Part shown: positions 23,732 through 31,195 of the stretch, in pieces | How positions within the stretch are numbered: the stretch's first letter is position 1 | How the letters are laid out: each line of letters opens with the position of its first letter | DNA from: Acidimicrobiaceae bacterium | GTDB taxonomy: Bacteria; Actinomycetota; Acidimicrobiia; Acidimicrobiales; UBA8592 | Direction of reading: 5' to 3' | Length of the DNA: 41,445 nucleotides | Assembly (NCBI GenBank): GCA_002709645.1 | Contig: PAQG01000010.1 | Coordinates: 1 to 41,445 of the forward strand | The notes under the pieces: generated by a model | Told to the model about the DNA's origin: nothing | The model's database searches: none | Seen by the model: only the letters and a program-made list of their open reading frames with translations | Program-made: the position numbers and the translations under genes

Positions 23732-24076
23732 ATGGAAAAACCCGTAGGCCCTTACTCCCCAGTCGTTAAAGTAGACGGTTGGGTCATTATTTCCGGTCAA
23801 GTAGGAATTGATGAAGGGAAACTAGTTGACGGAGGACTAGTACCCCAATTACACCAACTCTTCATTAACCTCAAAAGATTACTAAAATCGCAGAATCTAT
23901 CACTAAATGATGTCGTCAAAACCACTGTTTTCTTAACAGATATTGAAGATTATGCAGAAATGAATCAGATCTATGTTCAGGAATTTGGAAATCATCGCCC
24001 AGCCAGATCAGCAGTAGCAGTCAATGCTTTACCAATAGGCGCCGTTGTAGAAATTGAAGCGTGGGCTAAAATATGA
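23732..24076 (+). CDS. ridA: RidA-family enamine/imine deaminase
   Basis: Protein of 114 residues of the YjgF/YER057c/UK114 family. It hydrolyses reactive 2-aminoacrylate-type enamines/imines made by PLP enzymes. Family features are PVGPYSPVVKVDGWVIISGQVGID at the N-terminus, the central QLFINLKRLLKSQNLSLNDVVKTTVFLTDIEDYAEMN, and the active-site segment HRPARSAVAVNALPIGAVVEIEAWA with the key Arg (ARS) and Glu (VEIE). It is short at the N-terminus but complete. The start ATG matches the leaderless pattern. A tiny membrane-protein gene follows. Confidence 0.95.
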   Translation: MEKPVGPYSPVVKVDGWVIISGQVGIDEGKLVDGGLVPQLHQLFINLKRLLKSQNLSLNDVVKTTVFLTDIEDYAEMNQIYVQEFGNHRPARSAVAVNALPIGAVVEIEAWAKI

Positions 24077-24110
24077 AGAATCAGATCAAAATAATGAAAG
24101 TAAGGAAAAA

Positions 24111-24284
24111 ATGATCGGAACGTTAGTCATCATTGTTTTACTAGTAGTCCTCGTCCCTGTCTCAATAATCATGACAGGCCTTATCTTTAGTGGACTTCTT
24201 GGAAGCATTATTCAAAAAAATGTTGACGCAGGTAATGAAGGAACTGAACTACTTGAATTAAGTAAGAAGGATTTCCTCCCCTAA
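24111..24284 (+). CDS. small single-span membrane protein
   Basis: A protein of 57 residues from ATG 24111, which has AAGGA 4-8 nt upstream; a TTG at 24054 inside ridA would give 76 residues. The sequence is one strongly hydrophobic stretch (about residues 2-34, with two glycines that could make a hairpin) followed by a short polar, acidic tail ending KKDFLP. No family is recognised. The position just after ridA and the ribosome-binding site support it as real; function unknown. Confidence 0.55.
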   Translation: MIGTLVIIVLLVVLVPVSIIMTGLIFSGLLGSIIQKNVDAGNEGTELLELSKKDFLP

Positions 24285-24302
24285 TTTAAGAGTTAAAAAA
24301 AT

Positions 24303-24992
24303 TTAAGAACCCCAGCGCGATTGCCCGAAACTGTATCCAACAGATCGAACAGTTTGGATTAAACCGGCATTCTCTTCACCCAATTTTGATCGGAGGCGAC
24401 GTACATGAACATCAACAGTACGAGCCCCACCGAAATAGTCATAACCCCAAACGCGTGAAAGTAAGGTTTCTCTACTAAAAACCTTCCCAGGATGAGAAAC
24501 TAAAAATTTCAACAATTCATATTCCATGTATGTTAGGTCTAATGGTCGACCATTAATGGTGGCTTGATATGTTTCAATATTGAGAACTAAATCTTCATGA
24601 GTTAAGACTTCACCTCGACTATCTATCCCTTGTGACCAGAAAAGATGCTTCAAACGTGCCTCAAGTTCCTGATGGCGAAACGGAGTCAGAATGAAATCAT
24701 CAAAAAGTTCATCTCGAAGTTCTAATTGACCCAATTGCGTAGCATTAAGTAAGAGAAGAATACCTTGAATAGGGTTTGCTCGTTTACGAAGAGAGCGAGC
24801 TAAGGCGAATGCTGAGTTCGGATCCTCATCAGCAACAATCACAGCACCATTCCATTCGTAGTCGGTAGCATATGCTTCAGCGACTGAAGAATTGGCTACT
24901 GATTTCCAAGAGAAGCCAGCTAAATCCAAACTTTGAGCAAGTTCAGGGGGTGGCGGATCTGGGAAAACAAGAAGAGATGACATTGCTTTCAT
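24303..24992 (-). CDS. glnR: GlnR-like OmpR-family nitrogen regulator
   Basis: Protein of 229 residues. The C-terminal winged helix (about 130-225) is strikingly close to Streptomyces and Mycobacterium GlnR: LDLTYMEYELLKFLVSHPGKVFSRETLLSRVWGYDYFGGARTVDVHVRRLRSKLG, ending in a GLIQTVRSVGYSF wing. The N-terminal receiver is atypical, as in GlnR: it starts MSSLLVFPDPPP, lacks the usual acidic pair, and has a single Asp (near 55) at the phosphoacceptor place; GlnR works as a dimer without phosphorylation. It lies 83 nt downstream of a glutamine synthetase gene on the same strand, and beside a second one, which strongly supports a nitrogen-control role. The start could be either of two close ATGs (24992 or 24983); the latter gives the family-typical MSSLL. 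Confidence 0.87.
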   Translation of the reverse strand: MKAMSSLLVFPDPPPPELAQSLDLAGFSWKSVANSSVAEAYATDYEWNGAVIVADEDPNSAFALARSLRKRANPIQGILLLLNATQLGQLELRDELFDDFILTPFRHQELEARLKHLFWSQGIDSRGEVLTHEDLVLNIETYQATINGRPLDLTYMEYELLKFLVSHPGKVFSRETLLSRVWGYDYFGGARTVDVHVRRLRSKLGEENAGLIQTVRSVGYSFGQSRWGS

Positions 24993-25075
24993 CTTAGGAG
25001 AAAGAATTTGAATTTACGAAGAGTAACTCCAAAGGGCATGCAAGATTATTCCTCTGTAGAGAAATTAAAACAGTT

Positions 25076-26404
25076 TCACCAGACTGGAAGGTAACGTTCG
25101 ATTTCAAATGGCGTTACTCGACCTTGGTAGGCTTCCCATTCAGATTGTTTATTTTTTAGGAACCATTCAAAGATATGCTCCCCAAGTGTTTCGTGGACTA
25201 ACTCTGATTCTTCCATAAGATCAAGTGCCTGCCTAAGGTCTTGCGGAAGTTGACGAAGCCCAGATGATTTTGCATCAGAGCGGCTTAAAGACCAAAGATT
25301 GTCATCCGCTTCGTCTGGTAACTCATAATTCTCTTGAATTCCTTTTAAACCGGCTGCCAAAATAACGGAATATGCTAAATATGGGTTTGCTGCAGAGTCA
25401 AGTGCCCGATATTCAATTCTAGTCGAAGACTCTTTCCCTGCTTTATGAACTGGGACCCTTATAAGAGCGGAGCGATTATTTCTCGCCCAACTGACATAAA
25501 CAGGTGATTCATAACCAGCAATCATTCTTTTGTAACTGTTCACTAATTGGTTCGTAACCGCAGTGAATTCTGGGGCGTGATGAAGAATACCTGCCATAAA
25601 CTTTCTAGCAATTGCTGAAAGACCCATTTCATCATTCGGATCATGAAAAGCATTAACGTCCCCTTGAAACAAAGACATATGAGTATGCATACCCGACCCT
25701 TGTCCATCATCAAGAGGCTTAGGCATAAAAGTAGCGTGGATACCTGCATCTAAAGCTATCTTTCTGACGATAAGACGAAGCGTCATAATATTGTCAGCCA
25801 TGTCAAATGACTCTGTATAACGTAGATCTATCTCGTGCTGACTAGCGTTGTCTTCATGGAACGAATATTCAACCGGGATACCCATTGCTTCAGACATCGC
25901 TAAAGTGCGTCTCCGAAGAGTGCTTCCCAAGTCCAGCGTTGTTAAGTCAAAGTATCCTGCGCGATCAAGAGGTTTAGGGTCTTCAGCATCCTCAAAATAG
26001 AAAAACTCAATTTCGGGTGCGGTAAAGAAAGTAAATCCCTTCTCTTTTGCTTGTTGAAGATTACGTCTTAAAACATGTCGGGGATCTCCTGCGAAAGGGG
26101 TTCCATCTAGGTTATAGATATCGCAAAATATTCTTCCTGTTGGTTCGGAAGGATCAACCCAGGGTAATAGTTCAAAACTATTCGCATCAGGGATAGCAAG
26201 AACATCGCTTTCCTGCACGCGACTAAACCCGTCAATTGCAGAACCATCAAAATGCAAACCTTCATCAAATGCTGCCTCTAGTTCAGCAGGTGAAATAGCC
26301 AATGACTTTAATTGCCCAAGAACATCAGTGAACCAGAGGCGGATAAGACGCACCCCTCGTTCCTCTACAGTCCTGAGTACATAATCTTCTTTTCTTGCTT
26401 CCAT
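25076..26404 (-). CDS. glnA: glutamine synthetase type I (GlnA2-like)
   Basis: ATP-dependent glutamate-ammonia ligase family protein of 442 residues. It shows the beta-grasp entrance LWFTDVLGQLKSLAISPAELEAAFDEGLHFDGSAIDGFSRVQESD, the metal-site TAPEIEFFYF, HEDNASQHEID, the ATP-region GSGMHTHMSLF, and the R-region NNRSALIRVPVHK, and ends RVTPFEIERYLPVW. Length and N-terminus match the short actinobacterial GlnA2 group rather than the adenylylated 470-residue GlnA1, and I see no adenylylation-loop tyrosine motif. Some members of this group act as gamma-glutamylpolyamine synthetases, so the substrate is not certain. GlnR is encoded downstream, and a type II synthetase faces it across a spacer with dyads. 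Confidence 0.92.
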   Translation of the reverse strand: MEARKEDYVLRTVEERGVRLIRLWFTDVLGQLKSLAISPAELEAAFDEGLHFDGSAIDGFSRVQESDVLAIPDANSFELLPWVDPSEPTGRIFCDIYNLDGTPFAGDPRHVLRRNLQQAKEKGFTFFTAPEIEFFYFEDAEDPKPLDRAGYFDLTTLDLGSTLRRRTLAMSEAMGIPVEYSFHEDNASQHEIDLRYTESFDMADNIMTLRLIVRKIALDAGIHATFMPKPLDDGQGSGMHTHMSLFQGDVNAFHDPNDEMGLSAIARKFMAGILHHAPEFTAVTNQLVNSYKRMIAGYESPVYVSWARNNRSALIRVPVHKAGKESSTRIEYRALDSAANPYLAYSVILAAGLKGIQENYELPDEADDNLWSLSRSDAKSSGLRQLPQDLRQALDLMEESELVHETLGEHIFEWFLKNKQSEWEAYQGRVTPFEIERYLPVW

Positions 26405-26453
26405 CTATTCTTTTTAACGAAATTAACTGAATTCCCCTCTTATCCTTTTTTAA

Positions 26454-26505
26454 TTAACACGCTGTTAACATTTCTAGCCATCTCACCCTCTACAGTCGTG
26501 TTAAC
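26454..26505. promoter_or_regulatory. candidate GlnR operator region between the two glutamine synthetase genes
   Basis: The 188-bp divergent spacer contains a perfect dyad TTAACA-CGC-TGTTAA (26454-26468) and a second GTTAAC at 26500-26505, with the GTTAAC copies 36 bp apart. GlnR boxes of other actinobacteria are repeats of GTnAC/GAAAC-type half-sites about 11 bp apart, so the resemblance is partial. Location between two nitrogen genes and next to glnR supports it. Confidence 0.4.
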
Positions 26506-26592
26506 TAGTAATAACGAATCCACGCTTTTATAGTGTTGGCATAGGGTACAGAGAATAATCTCAATCCTATTAAATAAAGAATGGAGAATTAA

Positions 26593-27606
26593 GTGACTTA
26601 TAGAGCTGAATATCTTTGGATTGATGGCACGGAACCAACAGCAGAAATTAGATCCAAGACAAAGATACTAGCCGATGGTGATCAACCAGGTATCTGGGGA
26701 TATGACGGGTCATCAACTAATCAAGCAACAGGTGACAATTCTGATGTGGTTTTGAAACCAGTGTTCCAATGTCCGGATCCGATACGTGGCGGAAATAATA
26801 TTCTCGTCATGTGCGAAACCTTCTTAACAGATCAAGAGACACCTCATCCTACGAACACACGAGCTTTAGCTAGAGCTGCTGAAGAGAAGTACGGAGATCA
26901 GGATCCATGGTTTGGCTTGGAGCAAGAATACACAATGATAGATCCAGGGACTGGTTGGCCAGCAGGATTCCCACCCAACGGATTTCCTGCACCACAAGGC
27001 CCTTATTACTGTGGAGTAGGCGCGCTTAAAATACATGGACGTGATGCTGTTGAAGAACACACCACCCTTTGTATAGAAGCCGGTTTAAAGATTTCCGGTA
27101 CTAATGCCGAAGTGATGCCAGGCCAATGGGAATTCCAAATCGGCCCAGCCGGCACAGTTGAAGTAGGAGACCACTTATGGATAGCTCGTTATCTCTTATA
27201 TAGAATTGGCGAAAAACACAATGTTGAAATCAGCATAGAAGCTAAGCCGATGAAAGGTGATTGGAACGGAGCAGGGATGCATACGAACTTCTCAACACAA
27301 GCCATGAGAGATGGATATGACCCCATCATTGCGGCTTGTGAAGCAATAGGTGCACCTGGGAAACCAGAAGAACATTTAGCTGGTTACGGTGTTGGAATTG
27401 AAGATCGCTTAACCGGTGAACATGAGACCCAACGTTACGATCAGTTTAGTTATGGAATCTCAGATAGAGGAGCTTCCATACGTATCCCATGGCAGGTAGC
27501 GCAGGATCAAAAAGGTTACATTGAAGATCGTCGTCCGAATGCCAATGCTGACCCTTATGTCGTTGCTGCATTAATGACAAACACCGTCGGAGAAGCACTT
27601 TCTTAA
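26593..27606 (+). CDS. glnII: glutamine synthetase type II (eukaryotic-like GSII)
   Basis: Octamer/decamer-type glutamine synthetase of 337 residues. It reads like plant or Streptomyces GSII: AEYLWIDGTEPTAEIRSKTKIL, WGYDGSSTNQATGDNSDVVLKPV, FGLEQEYTM (metal Glu residues), PQGPYYCGVG, EVMPGQWEFQIGP, GDWNGAGMHTNFST, and RGASIRIPWQV...GYIEDRRPNANADPY. All hallmark motifs are intact, so it is probably active. The start is GTG 26593 with GGAG 9 nt upstream. Bacterial GSII is found in Streptomyces, Frankia and rhizobia and is often induced when nitrogen is scarce. The dyad-bearing spacer upstream suggests GlnR control. Confidence 0.95.
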   Translation: MTYRAEYLWIDGTEPTAEIRSKTKILADGDQPGIWGYDGSSTNQATGDNSDVVLKPVFQCPDPIRGGNNILVMCETFLTDQETPHPTNTRALARAAEEKYGDQDPWFGLEQEYTMIDPGTGWPAGFPPNGFPAPQGPYYCGVGALKIHGRDAVEEHTTLCIEAGLKISGTNAEVMPGQWEFQIGPAGTVEVGDHLWIARYLLYRIGEKHNVEISIEAKPMKGDWNGAGMHTNFSTQAMRDGYDPIIAACEAIGAPGKPEEHLAGYGVGIEDRLTGEHETQRYDQFSYGISDRGASIRIPWQVAQDQKGYIEDRRPNANADPYVVAALMTNTVGEALS

Positions 27607-27637
27607 CCACATCCCATAGCGGAGAGTAAATATGTAA

Positions 27638-28054
27638 TTACTGGACCAAACGAAGTTCACCAGCGGAGTTAATGGACCTGTAATAACAGCTAGAACGGTA
27701 AGAACCATCTGAGTTCTTAGTATGGCAAGCCCCCTGCCCTTGTGGCTGCACAAGATAAAGTAGTGAATTCTGTTCACAATTCACTCTCACTTCAATTACA
27801 GCGAGAATATCACCAGAAGTAGCTCCTTTATGCCACAACTCATTTCTTGAAGTGCTGTAAAAAACAGCTTCACCCCTTTTGAAAGTTTCAAGTAACGCCT
27901 CTTCGTTAGCATAAGCAACAATTAATACTTCTTTGGTATGCATATCTTGGACAACCACGGGAACGACCATATGATTTCCTTCCCCAATTTGGAAAATCTT
28001 ATTGAAATCAATTGTTAGCTCTGTGCCTTCTTCAAGGTTCTTACCATGTGTCAC
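27638..28054 (-). CDS. hisI: phosphoribosyl-AMP cyclohydrolase-like protein (HisI) with altered metal site
   Basis: HisI opens the adenine ring of PR-AMP in histidine synthesis using Zn and Mg. The fold signature is clear in 138 residues: VVVQDMHTKEVLIVAYANEEAL, GEAVFYSTSRNELWHKGATSGDI, and three zinc cysteines Cys93, Cys110 (GACH) and Cys123 (SSCYYR). The Mg-binding D-C-D-x-D motif, however, reads N92-C-E94-Q-N96, so two acids are amides and one is Glu. Either the enzyme is weakened or altered, or this is a paralogue with another job; no other his gene is in the window. GTG 28054 is preceded by TAGAGT 6 nt upstream. It converges on glnII. Confidence 0.82.
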   Translation of the reverse strand: MTHGKNLEEGTELTIDFNKIFQIGEGNHMVVPVVVQDMHTKEVLIVAYANEEALLETFKRGEAVFYSTSRNELWHKGATSGDILAVIEVRVNCEQNSLLYLVQPQGQGACHTKNSDGSYRSSCYYRSINSAGELRLVQ

Positions 28055-28060
28055 CCCAAC

Positions 28061-28066
28061 ACTCTA
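28061..28066 (-). promoter_or_regulatory. -10 element TAGAGT, leaderless hisI transcript
   Basis: The minus strand reads TAGAGT, 6 nt, then GTG 28054. It is the third gene with an identical hexamer and spacing. Confidence 0.45.
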
Positions 28067-28173
28067 CTAAAAGTCAGTGAAAAGACTATTGAAATTCGAT
28101 ACATCTGGTTTAATACGTGCACTTTCTAACGTAATGTCTACCTTTTAAGTACTCAGACTCACCGATCTGCCTC

Positions 28174-28179
28174 TAATCT
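28174..28179 (+). promoter_or_regulatory. -10 element TAATCT, leaderless nadE transcript
   Basis: TAATCT is followed by 6 nt and ATG 28186, with no Shine-Dalgarno. Confidence 0.4.
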
Positions 28180-28185
28180 GCATAT

Positions 28186-29886
28186 ATGGGTTCATTACGC
28201 ATAGCTGCATGTCAATTAAATCTTCAAGTAGGTGATCTGAGATCAAACAAAGAAAAAATTCTTAATGCATATCAGAAAGCTGAAGAGGCACAAGCAGATA
28301 TTGCAGTTTTCAGCGAGCTTGCTGTTTGTGGTTACCCTCCCGAGGACCTTCTCCTTAAATCAGGTTTCGTTGCGGACACACAACTTGTTCTAAATGAAAT
28401 AGCGAGTGAAACAAAAGAATGTGTCGCAATAATAGGATTTGTAGAAGGTAAAGAAGCTGGTGCAGACCCAGTTCGGAGAACATCCAATGCCGCAGCTATT
28501 TGCGCTGATGGAGAGATTAAAGGAACTTATAGCAAGAGAGCTCTCCCAGATTACGGAGTCTTTGACGAAGAACGTTATTTTGCCTCTGGAACAAACCCGA
28601 TAGAACTATTTGAAATACGCGGCGTGAATGTAGGGATCACAATTTGTGAAGATATCTGGGTAAAAAAAGGGATTGCTTCAGAACTTGCCTCAGCAGGTGC
28701 TCAGATAATCTTAAATTTGAATGCTTCACCATTCGAAATAGGAAAACTCGAAGCACGGGAGACTGTTCTTTGCCAAAGAATTAACGAAACCGGTATTCCC
28801 ATCATTTACATAAATCAAGTAGGAGGACAAGACGAGCTTATTTTTGACGGTGGATCAATGGCATTTGATGCGAACAAAGACGTTATTGCCAGAGCTGAAC
28901 TTTTCAAAGAGCAAGTTCTCATTTTTGATATTGATTGCAATGAGTCAGTCAAAACAGCCTCAAGAAACACTATTAAAATTAGTGAGAACTCTAGAGATGA
29001 ATCCCTTTTAAAACATGAAGTAGATTCACTGCCGTCACTTAACTCACAAATATGGCAAGCCCTGTGTCTTGGAACCCGTGACTATGTGAACAAAAATGGG
29101 TTTACGGATGTTTGCCTGGGACTATCGGGTGGAATTGATTCTGCTTTAGTAGCTGCAATTGCTTGCGATGCATTAGGCGCTGATCATGTGCATGCGATTT
29201 CTATGCCTTCCCGATATTCCAGTGACCACTCTTTAACTGATGCAAAGGAATTGGTTGAAAACCTTGGGTGTCACCACGTAACTATCCCTATCGAATCAGC
29301 CCATAAGGCATTTCTAGAGATGACCGATGAGCAATTTTCAGGCCTAGATGAAGATTTAACTGAGGAGAACCTTCAAGCTCGGATAAGGGGAACATTATTA
29401 ATGGCTCTTTCAAATAAATTCCAATGGCTTGTTCTGACAACCGGCAATAAAAGTGAGCTAGCAGTGGGATACTCAACACTTTACGGAGATACAGCTGGCG
29501 CATTCTCAGTTATTAAAGATGTATGGAAGACACAAGTTTTTGATCTTGCAAAATGGAAAAATAACATCGTTGAATATGACTTAATTCCAGTATCAATTAT
29601 TACGAAACCTCCATCAGCTGAATTACGACCAGATCAACGCGATAATCAATCCCTTCCTGACTACGAAGTCCTTGACCCCCTGTTACGTGAAATTATTGAA
29701 AAAGATAAAGTGGCACACGAACTTATCGAAGATGGGTATGACCCAGAAATTGTTAAAAAAATTACAAGCCTTGTTGATATTTCTGAGTATAAAAGACGGC
29801 AGAGTCCACTCGGCCCAAAAATTTCTCACAAAGCATTCGGAAGAGACCGAAGAGTTCCAATTACAAACCTGTATAGGGGAATATAA
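28186..29886 (+). CDS. nadE: glutamine-dependent NAD+ synthetase
   Basis: Final step of NAD synthesis: amidates nicotinic acid adenine dinucleotide with ATP. The 566 residues carry two domains. The nitrilase-like glutaminase (about 1-260) has the triad Glu44 (FSELAVCGYPPEDLL), Lys117 (YSKRALPDYGVFDEERYF) and Cys154 (ITICEDIW). The synthetase has the PP-loop LGLSGGIDSALVAAI, then TTGNKSELAVGYSTLYGDTAGAFSVIKDVWKTQVF and PPSAELRPDQ. The length is typical of the shorter bacterial class, not the 679-residue mycobacterial enzyme. The start ATG has a -10 hexamer 6 nt upstream. Both catalytic sites look complete. Confidence 0.97.
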   Translation: MGSLRIAACQLNLQVGDLRSNKEKILNAYQKAEEAQADIAVFSELAVCGYPPEDLLLKSGFVADTQLVLNEIASETKECVAIIGFVEGKEAGADPVRRTSNAAAICADGEIKGTYSKRALPDYGVFDEERYFASGTNPIELFEIRGVNVGITICEDIWVKKGIASELASAGAQIILNLNASPFEIGKLEARETVLCQRINETGIPIIYINQVGGQDELIFDGGSMAFDANKDVIARAELFKEQVLIFDIDCNESVKTASRNTIKISENSRDESLLKHEVDSLPSLNSQIWQALCLGTRDYVNKNGFTDVCLGLSGGIDSALVAAIACDALGADHVHAISMPSRYSSDHSLTDAKELVENLGCHHVTIPIESAHKAFLEMTDEQFSGLDEDLTEENLQARIRGTLLMALSNKFQWLVLTTGNKSELAVGYSTLYGDTAGAFSVIKDVWKTQVFDLAKWKNNIVEYDLIPVSIITKPPSAELRPDQRDNQSLPDYEVLDPLLREIIEKDKVAHELIEDGYDPEIVKKITSLVDISEYKRRQSPLGPKISHKAFGRDRRVPITNLYRGI

Positions 29887-29964
29887 AAGTAATTACAGTC
29901 ACCATTCGGTTATTAAAAATTAACGAGATTCCTAATTAAAGAAAAAGAGGGTTAATAAAAAATC

Positions 29965-29992
29965 TTCCAGTTAAAGAGATATTGTCTAAAAT
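29965..29992 (+). promoter_or_regulatory. candidate promoter of the sigma-factor gene (TTCCAG-N16-TAAAAT)
   Basis: TTCCAG (29965-29970) and TAAAAT (29987-29992) are spaced by 16 bp. A start near 29999 would give a leader of about 85 nt that contains a hairpin. It is one of few genes here with a real 5' leader. Confidence 0.4.
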
Positions 29993-30038
29993 TAGGTTGC
30001 GCGTAGCGTACATCTCGGTAGGGTAAAGCGTGCGGAGC

Positions 30039-30061
30039 GTGAAACACGAAATAGGTTTCAC
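30039..30061 (+). promoter_or_regulatory. 7-bp hairpin in the leader of the sigma-factor gene
   Basis: GTGAAAC (30039-30045) pairs perfectly with GTTTCAC (30055-30061) around a 9-nt loop, ending 21 nt before the TTG start. It could hold the leader structure or be a protein-binding dyad. The flanking leader is unusually G+C-rich and repeats GCGT several times. Confidence 0.4.
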
Positions 30062-30082
30062 ACGATTTGAAAAGAGCGTACT

Positions 30083-31018
30083 TTGCCTAAAGAGCGAGTC
30101 GAACGAGATGAAGAAGACCTCGTCCGGTTATACCTCACGGATATAGGCCAGTACCCACTCCTTACTAAAGAAGACGAAGTTCGGCTTGCCCAACAGATCG
30201 AAAAGGGTGTTGAAGCACGCGCGAAACTTGAGAGTGAAGAAAAAGTCACTGCCGCAGAAAAAAGGGACTTAAAGCGTCTTGACAGAAACGGTGCACGAGC
30301 TGAAAAGAAATTCGTTCAATCAAATCTCCGGCTCGTTGTTTCAATAGCGAAAAAATACCAAGCATCCGGACTTCCCTTACTGGACCTCATTCAAGAAGGA
30401 AACCTTGGATTAATGCACGCCGTGGAAAAATTTGATTGGCGAAAAGGATTCAAATTTTCAACTTATGCTACTTGGTGGATCCGTCAGGCAATTACCAGAG
30501 GTATAGCGAACACTGGAAGAACAATTCGACTTCCAGTTCATGCCGGGGACACCCTAGCCAGACTACAAAAAGCCAGAACCAGACTAGAACTGAAATATGG
30601 AAGGCCTGCAACATTAACTGAACTAGCTGCCGATGTTGAAATGCCAGAAGATAAAATTACCGAAGCACTTCGATTTGCAAATGAACCACTTAGCCTCTCT
30701 GAACCACTTCGTGAAGATGGAGATGCAGAACTGGGAGATGTAGTTGAAGATCGAGGAGCTGCTTCACCATTTGAAGTAGCTGCGACTTCCTTACTTCCTG
30801 ATGAAATCGCTCGCCTGCTCGCACCATTAGATGAACGAGAACGCGAAATCTTAAAGTTACGTTTCGGATTAGATCGAGGTGAGCCTAGGACTCTTGAAGA
30901 GGTAGGGGAGCATTTCAACCTAACGAGAGAGAGAATCCGTCAGATTGAGGCACGAGCGATGTCAAAACTCCGACACCCAAGTAGTGACACCGGGGCACGT
31001 GACCTACTAGCGGTTTAA
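30083..31018 (+). CDS. RNA polymerase sigma-70 factor, RpoD/SigA family lacking region 1.1
   Basis: Protein of 311 residues. Region 1.2 begins DLVRLYLTDIGQYPLLTKEDEVRLAQQIEKG. Region 2 has FVQSNLRLVVSIAKKYQ, LDLIQEGNLGLMHAVEKFDWRKGFKFSTYATWWIRQAITR. Region 3 has RTIRLPVHAGDTLARLQ, and region 4 has LDEREREILKLRFGLDRGEPRTLEEVGEHFNLTRERIRQIEARAMSKLRHP. Full conservation of the -10 recognition helix says primary-like or group 2. The lack of region 1.1 and the length near 310-320 resemble mycobacterial SigB, though it might be the housekeeping factor of this lineage. The only start in frame after the preceding stop is TTG 30083. WhiB partners bind region 4 of such factors. Confidence 0.92.
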   Translation: MPKERVERDEEDLVRLYLTDIGQYPLLTKEDEVRLAQQIEKGVEARAKLESEEKVTAAEKRDLKRLDRNGARAEKKFVQSNLRLVVSIAKKYQASGLPLLDLIQEGNLGLMHAVEKFDWRKGFKFSTYATWWIRQAITRGIANTGRTIRLPVHAGDTLARLQKARTRLELKYGRPATLTELAADVEMPEDKITEALRFANEPLSLSEPLREDGDAELGDVVEDRGAASPFEVAATSLLPDEIARLLAPLDEREREILKLRFGLDRGEPRTLEEVGEHFNLTRERIRQIEARAMSKLRHPSSDTGARDLLAV

Positions 31019-31044
31019 ACACTTACTAAAACTGTATTAAAAAG

Positions 31045-31137
31045 CGGAGGTGGACGGGAATCGAACCCGCCGGACGGGGGTCGCCCGTCCCACCCGCTTT
31101 GAAGGCGGGGGAGCCCACCAGGTACTCGAACACCTCC
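31045..31137 (-). tRNA. selC: selenocysteine tRNA (tRNA-Sec, anticodon TCA)
   Basis: On the minus strand, GGAGGTG pairs with CACCTCC and a G discriminator base follows. The anticodon loop CTTCAAA, anticodon TCA, is closed by CCCGC/GCGGG. A long variable arm has a 7-bp stem GGACGGG/CCCGTCC. The T-loop TTCGATT is closed by GCGGG/CCCGT. The total is 93 nt, with an 8/5-type layout like E. coli SelC except that the eighth acceptor pair is a mismatch. The CCA end is not encoded. A TCA anticodon with a long arm identifies tRNA-Sec and pairs with selA/selB at 16.8-19.7 kb. Confidence 0.93.
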
Positions 31138-31195
31138 CTGATGTTTCATCACTAGTATGACCGAACTTTATGAAATCAGCGATTTAAGAACCCAG

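Noticed and set aside
26535-26557. TTGGCA...TAATCT as the glnII promoter
   Set aside because: The spacer is only 14 bp; I could not choose between this and other weak hexamers, so no promoter is called for glnII.
30538-30918. Ser-rich 126-residue open frame antisense to the sigma-factor gene
   Set aside because: It is a low-complexity shadow of the coding strand with no motif; the sense protein is unmistakable.
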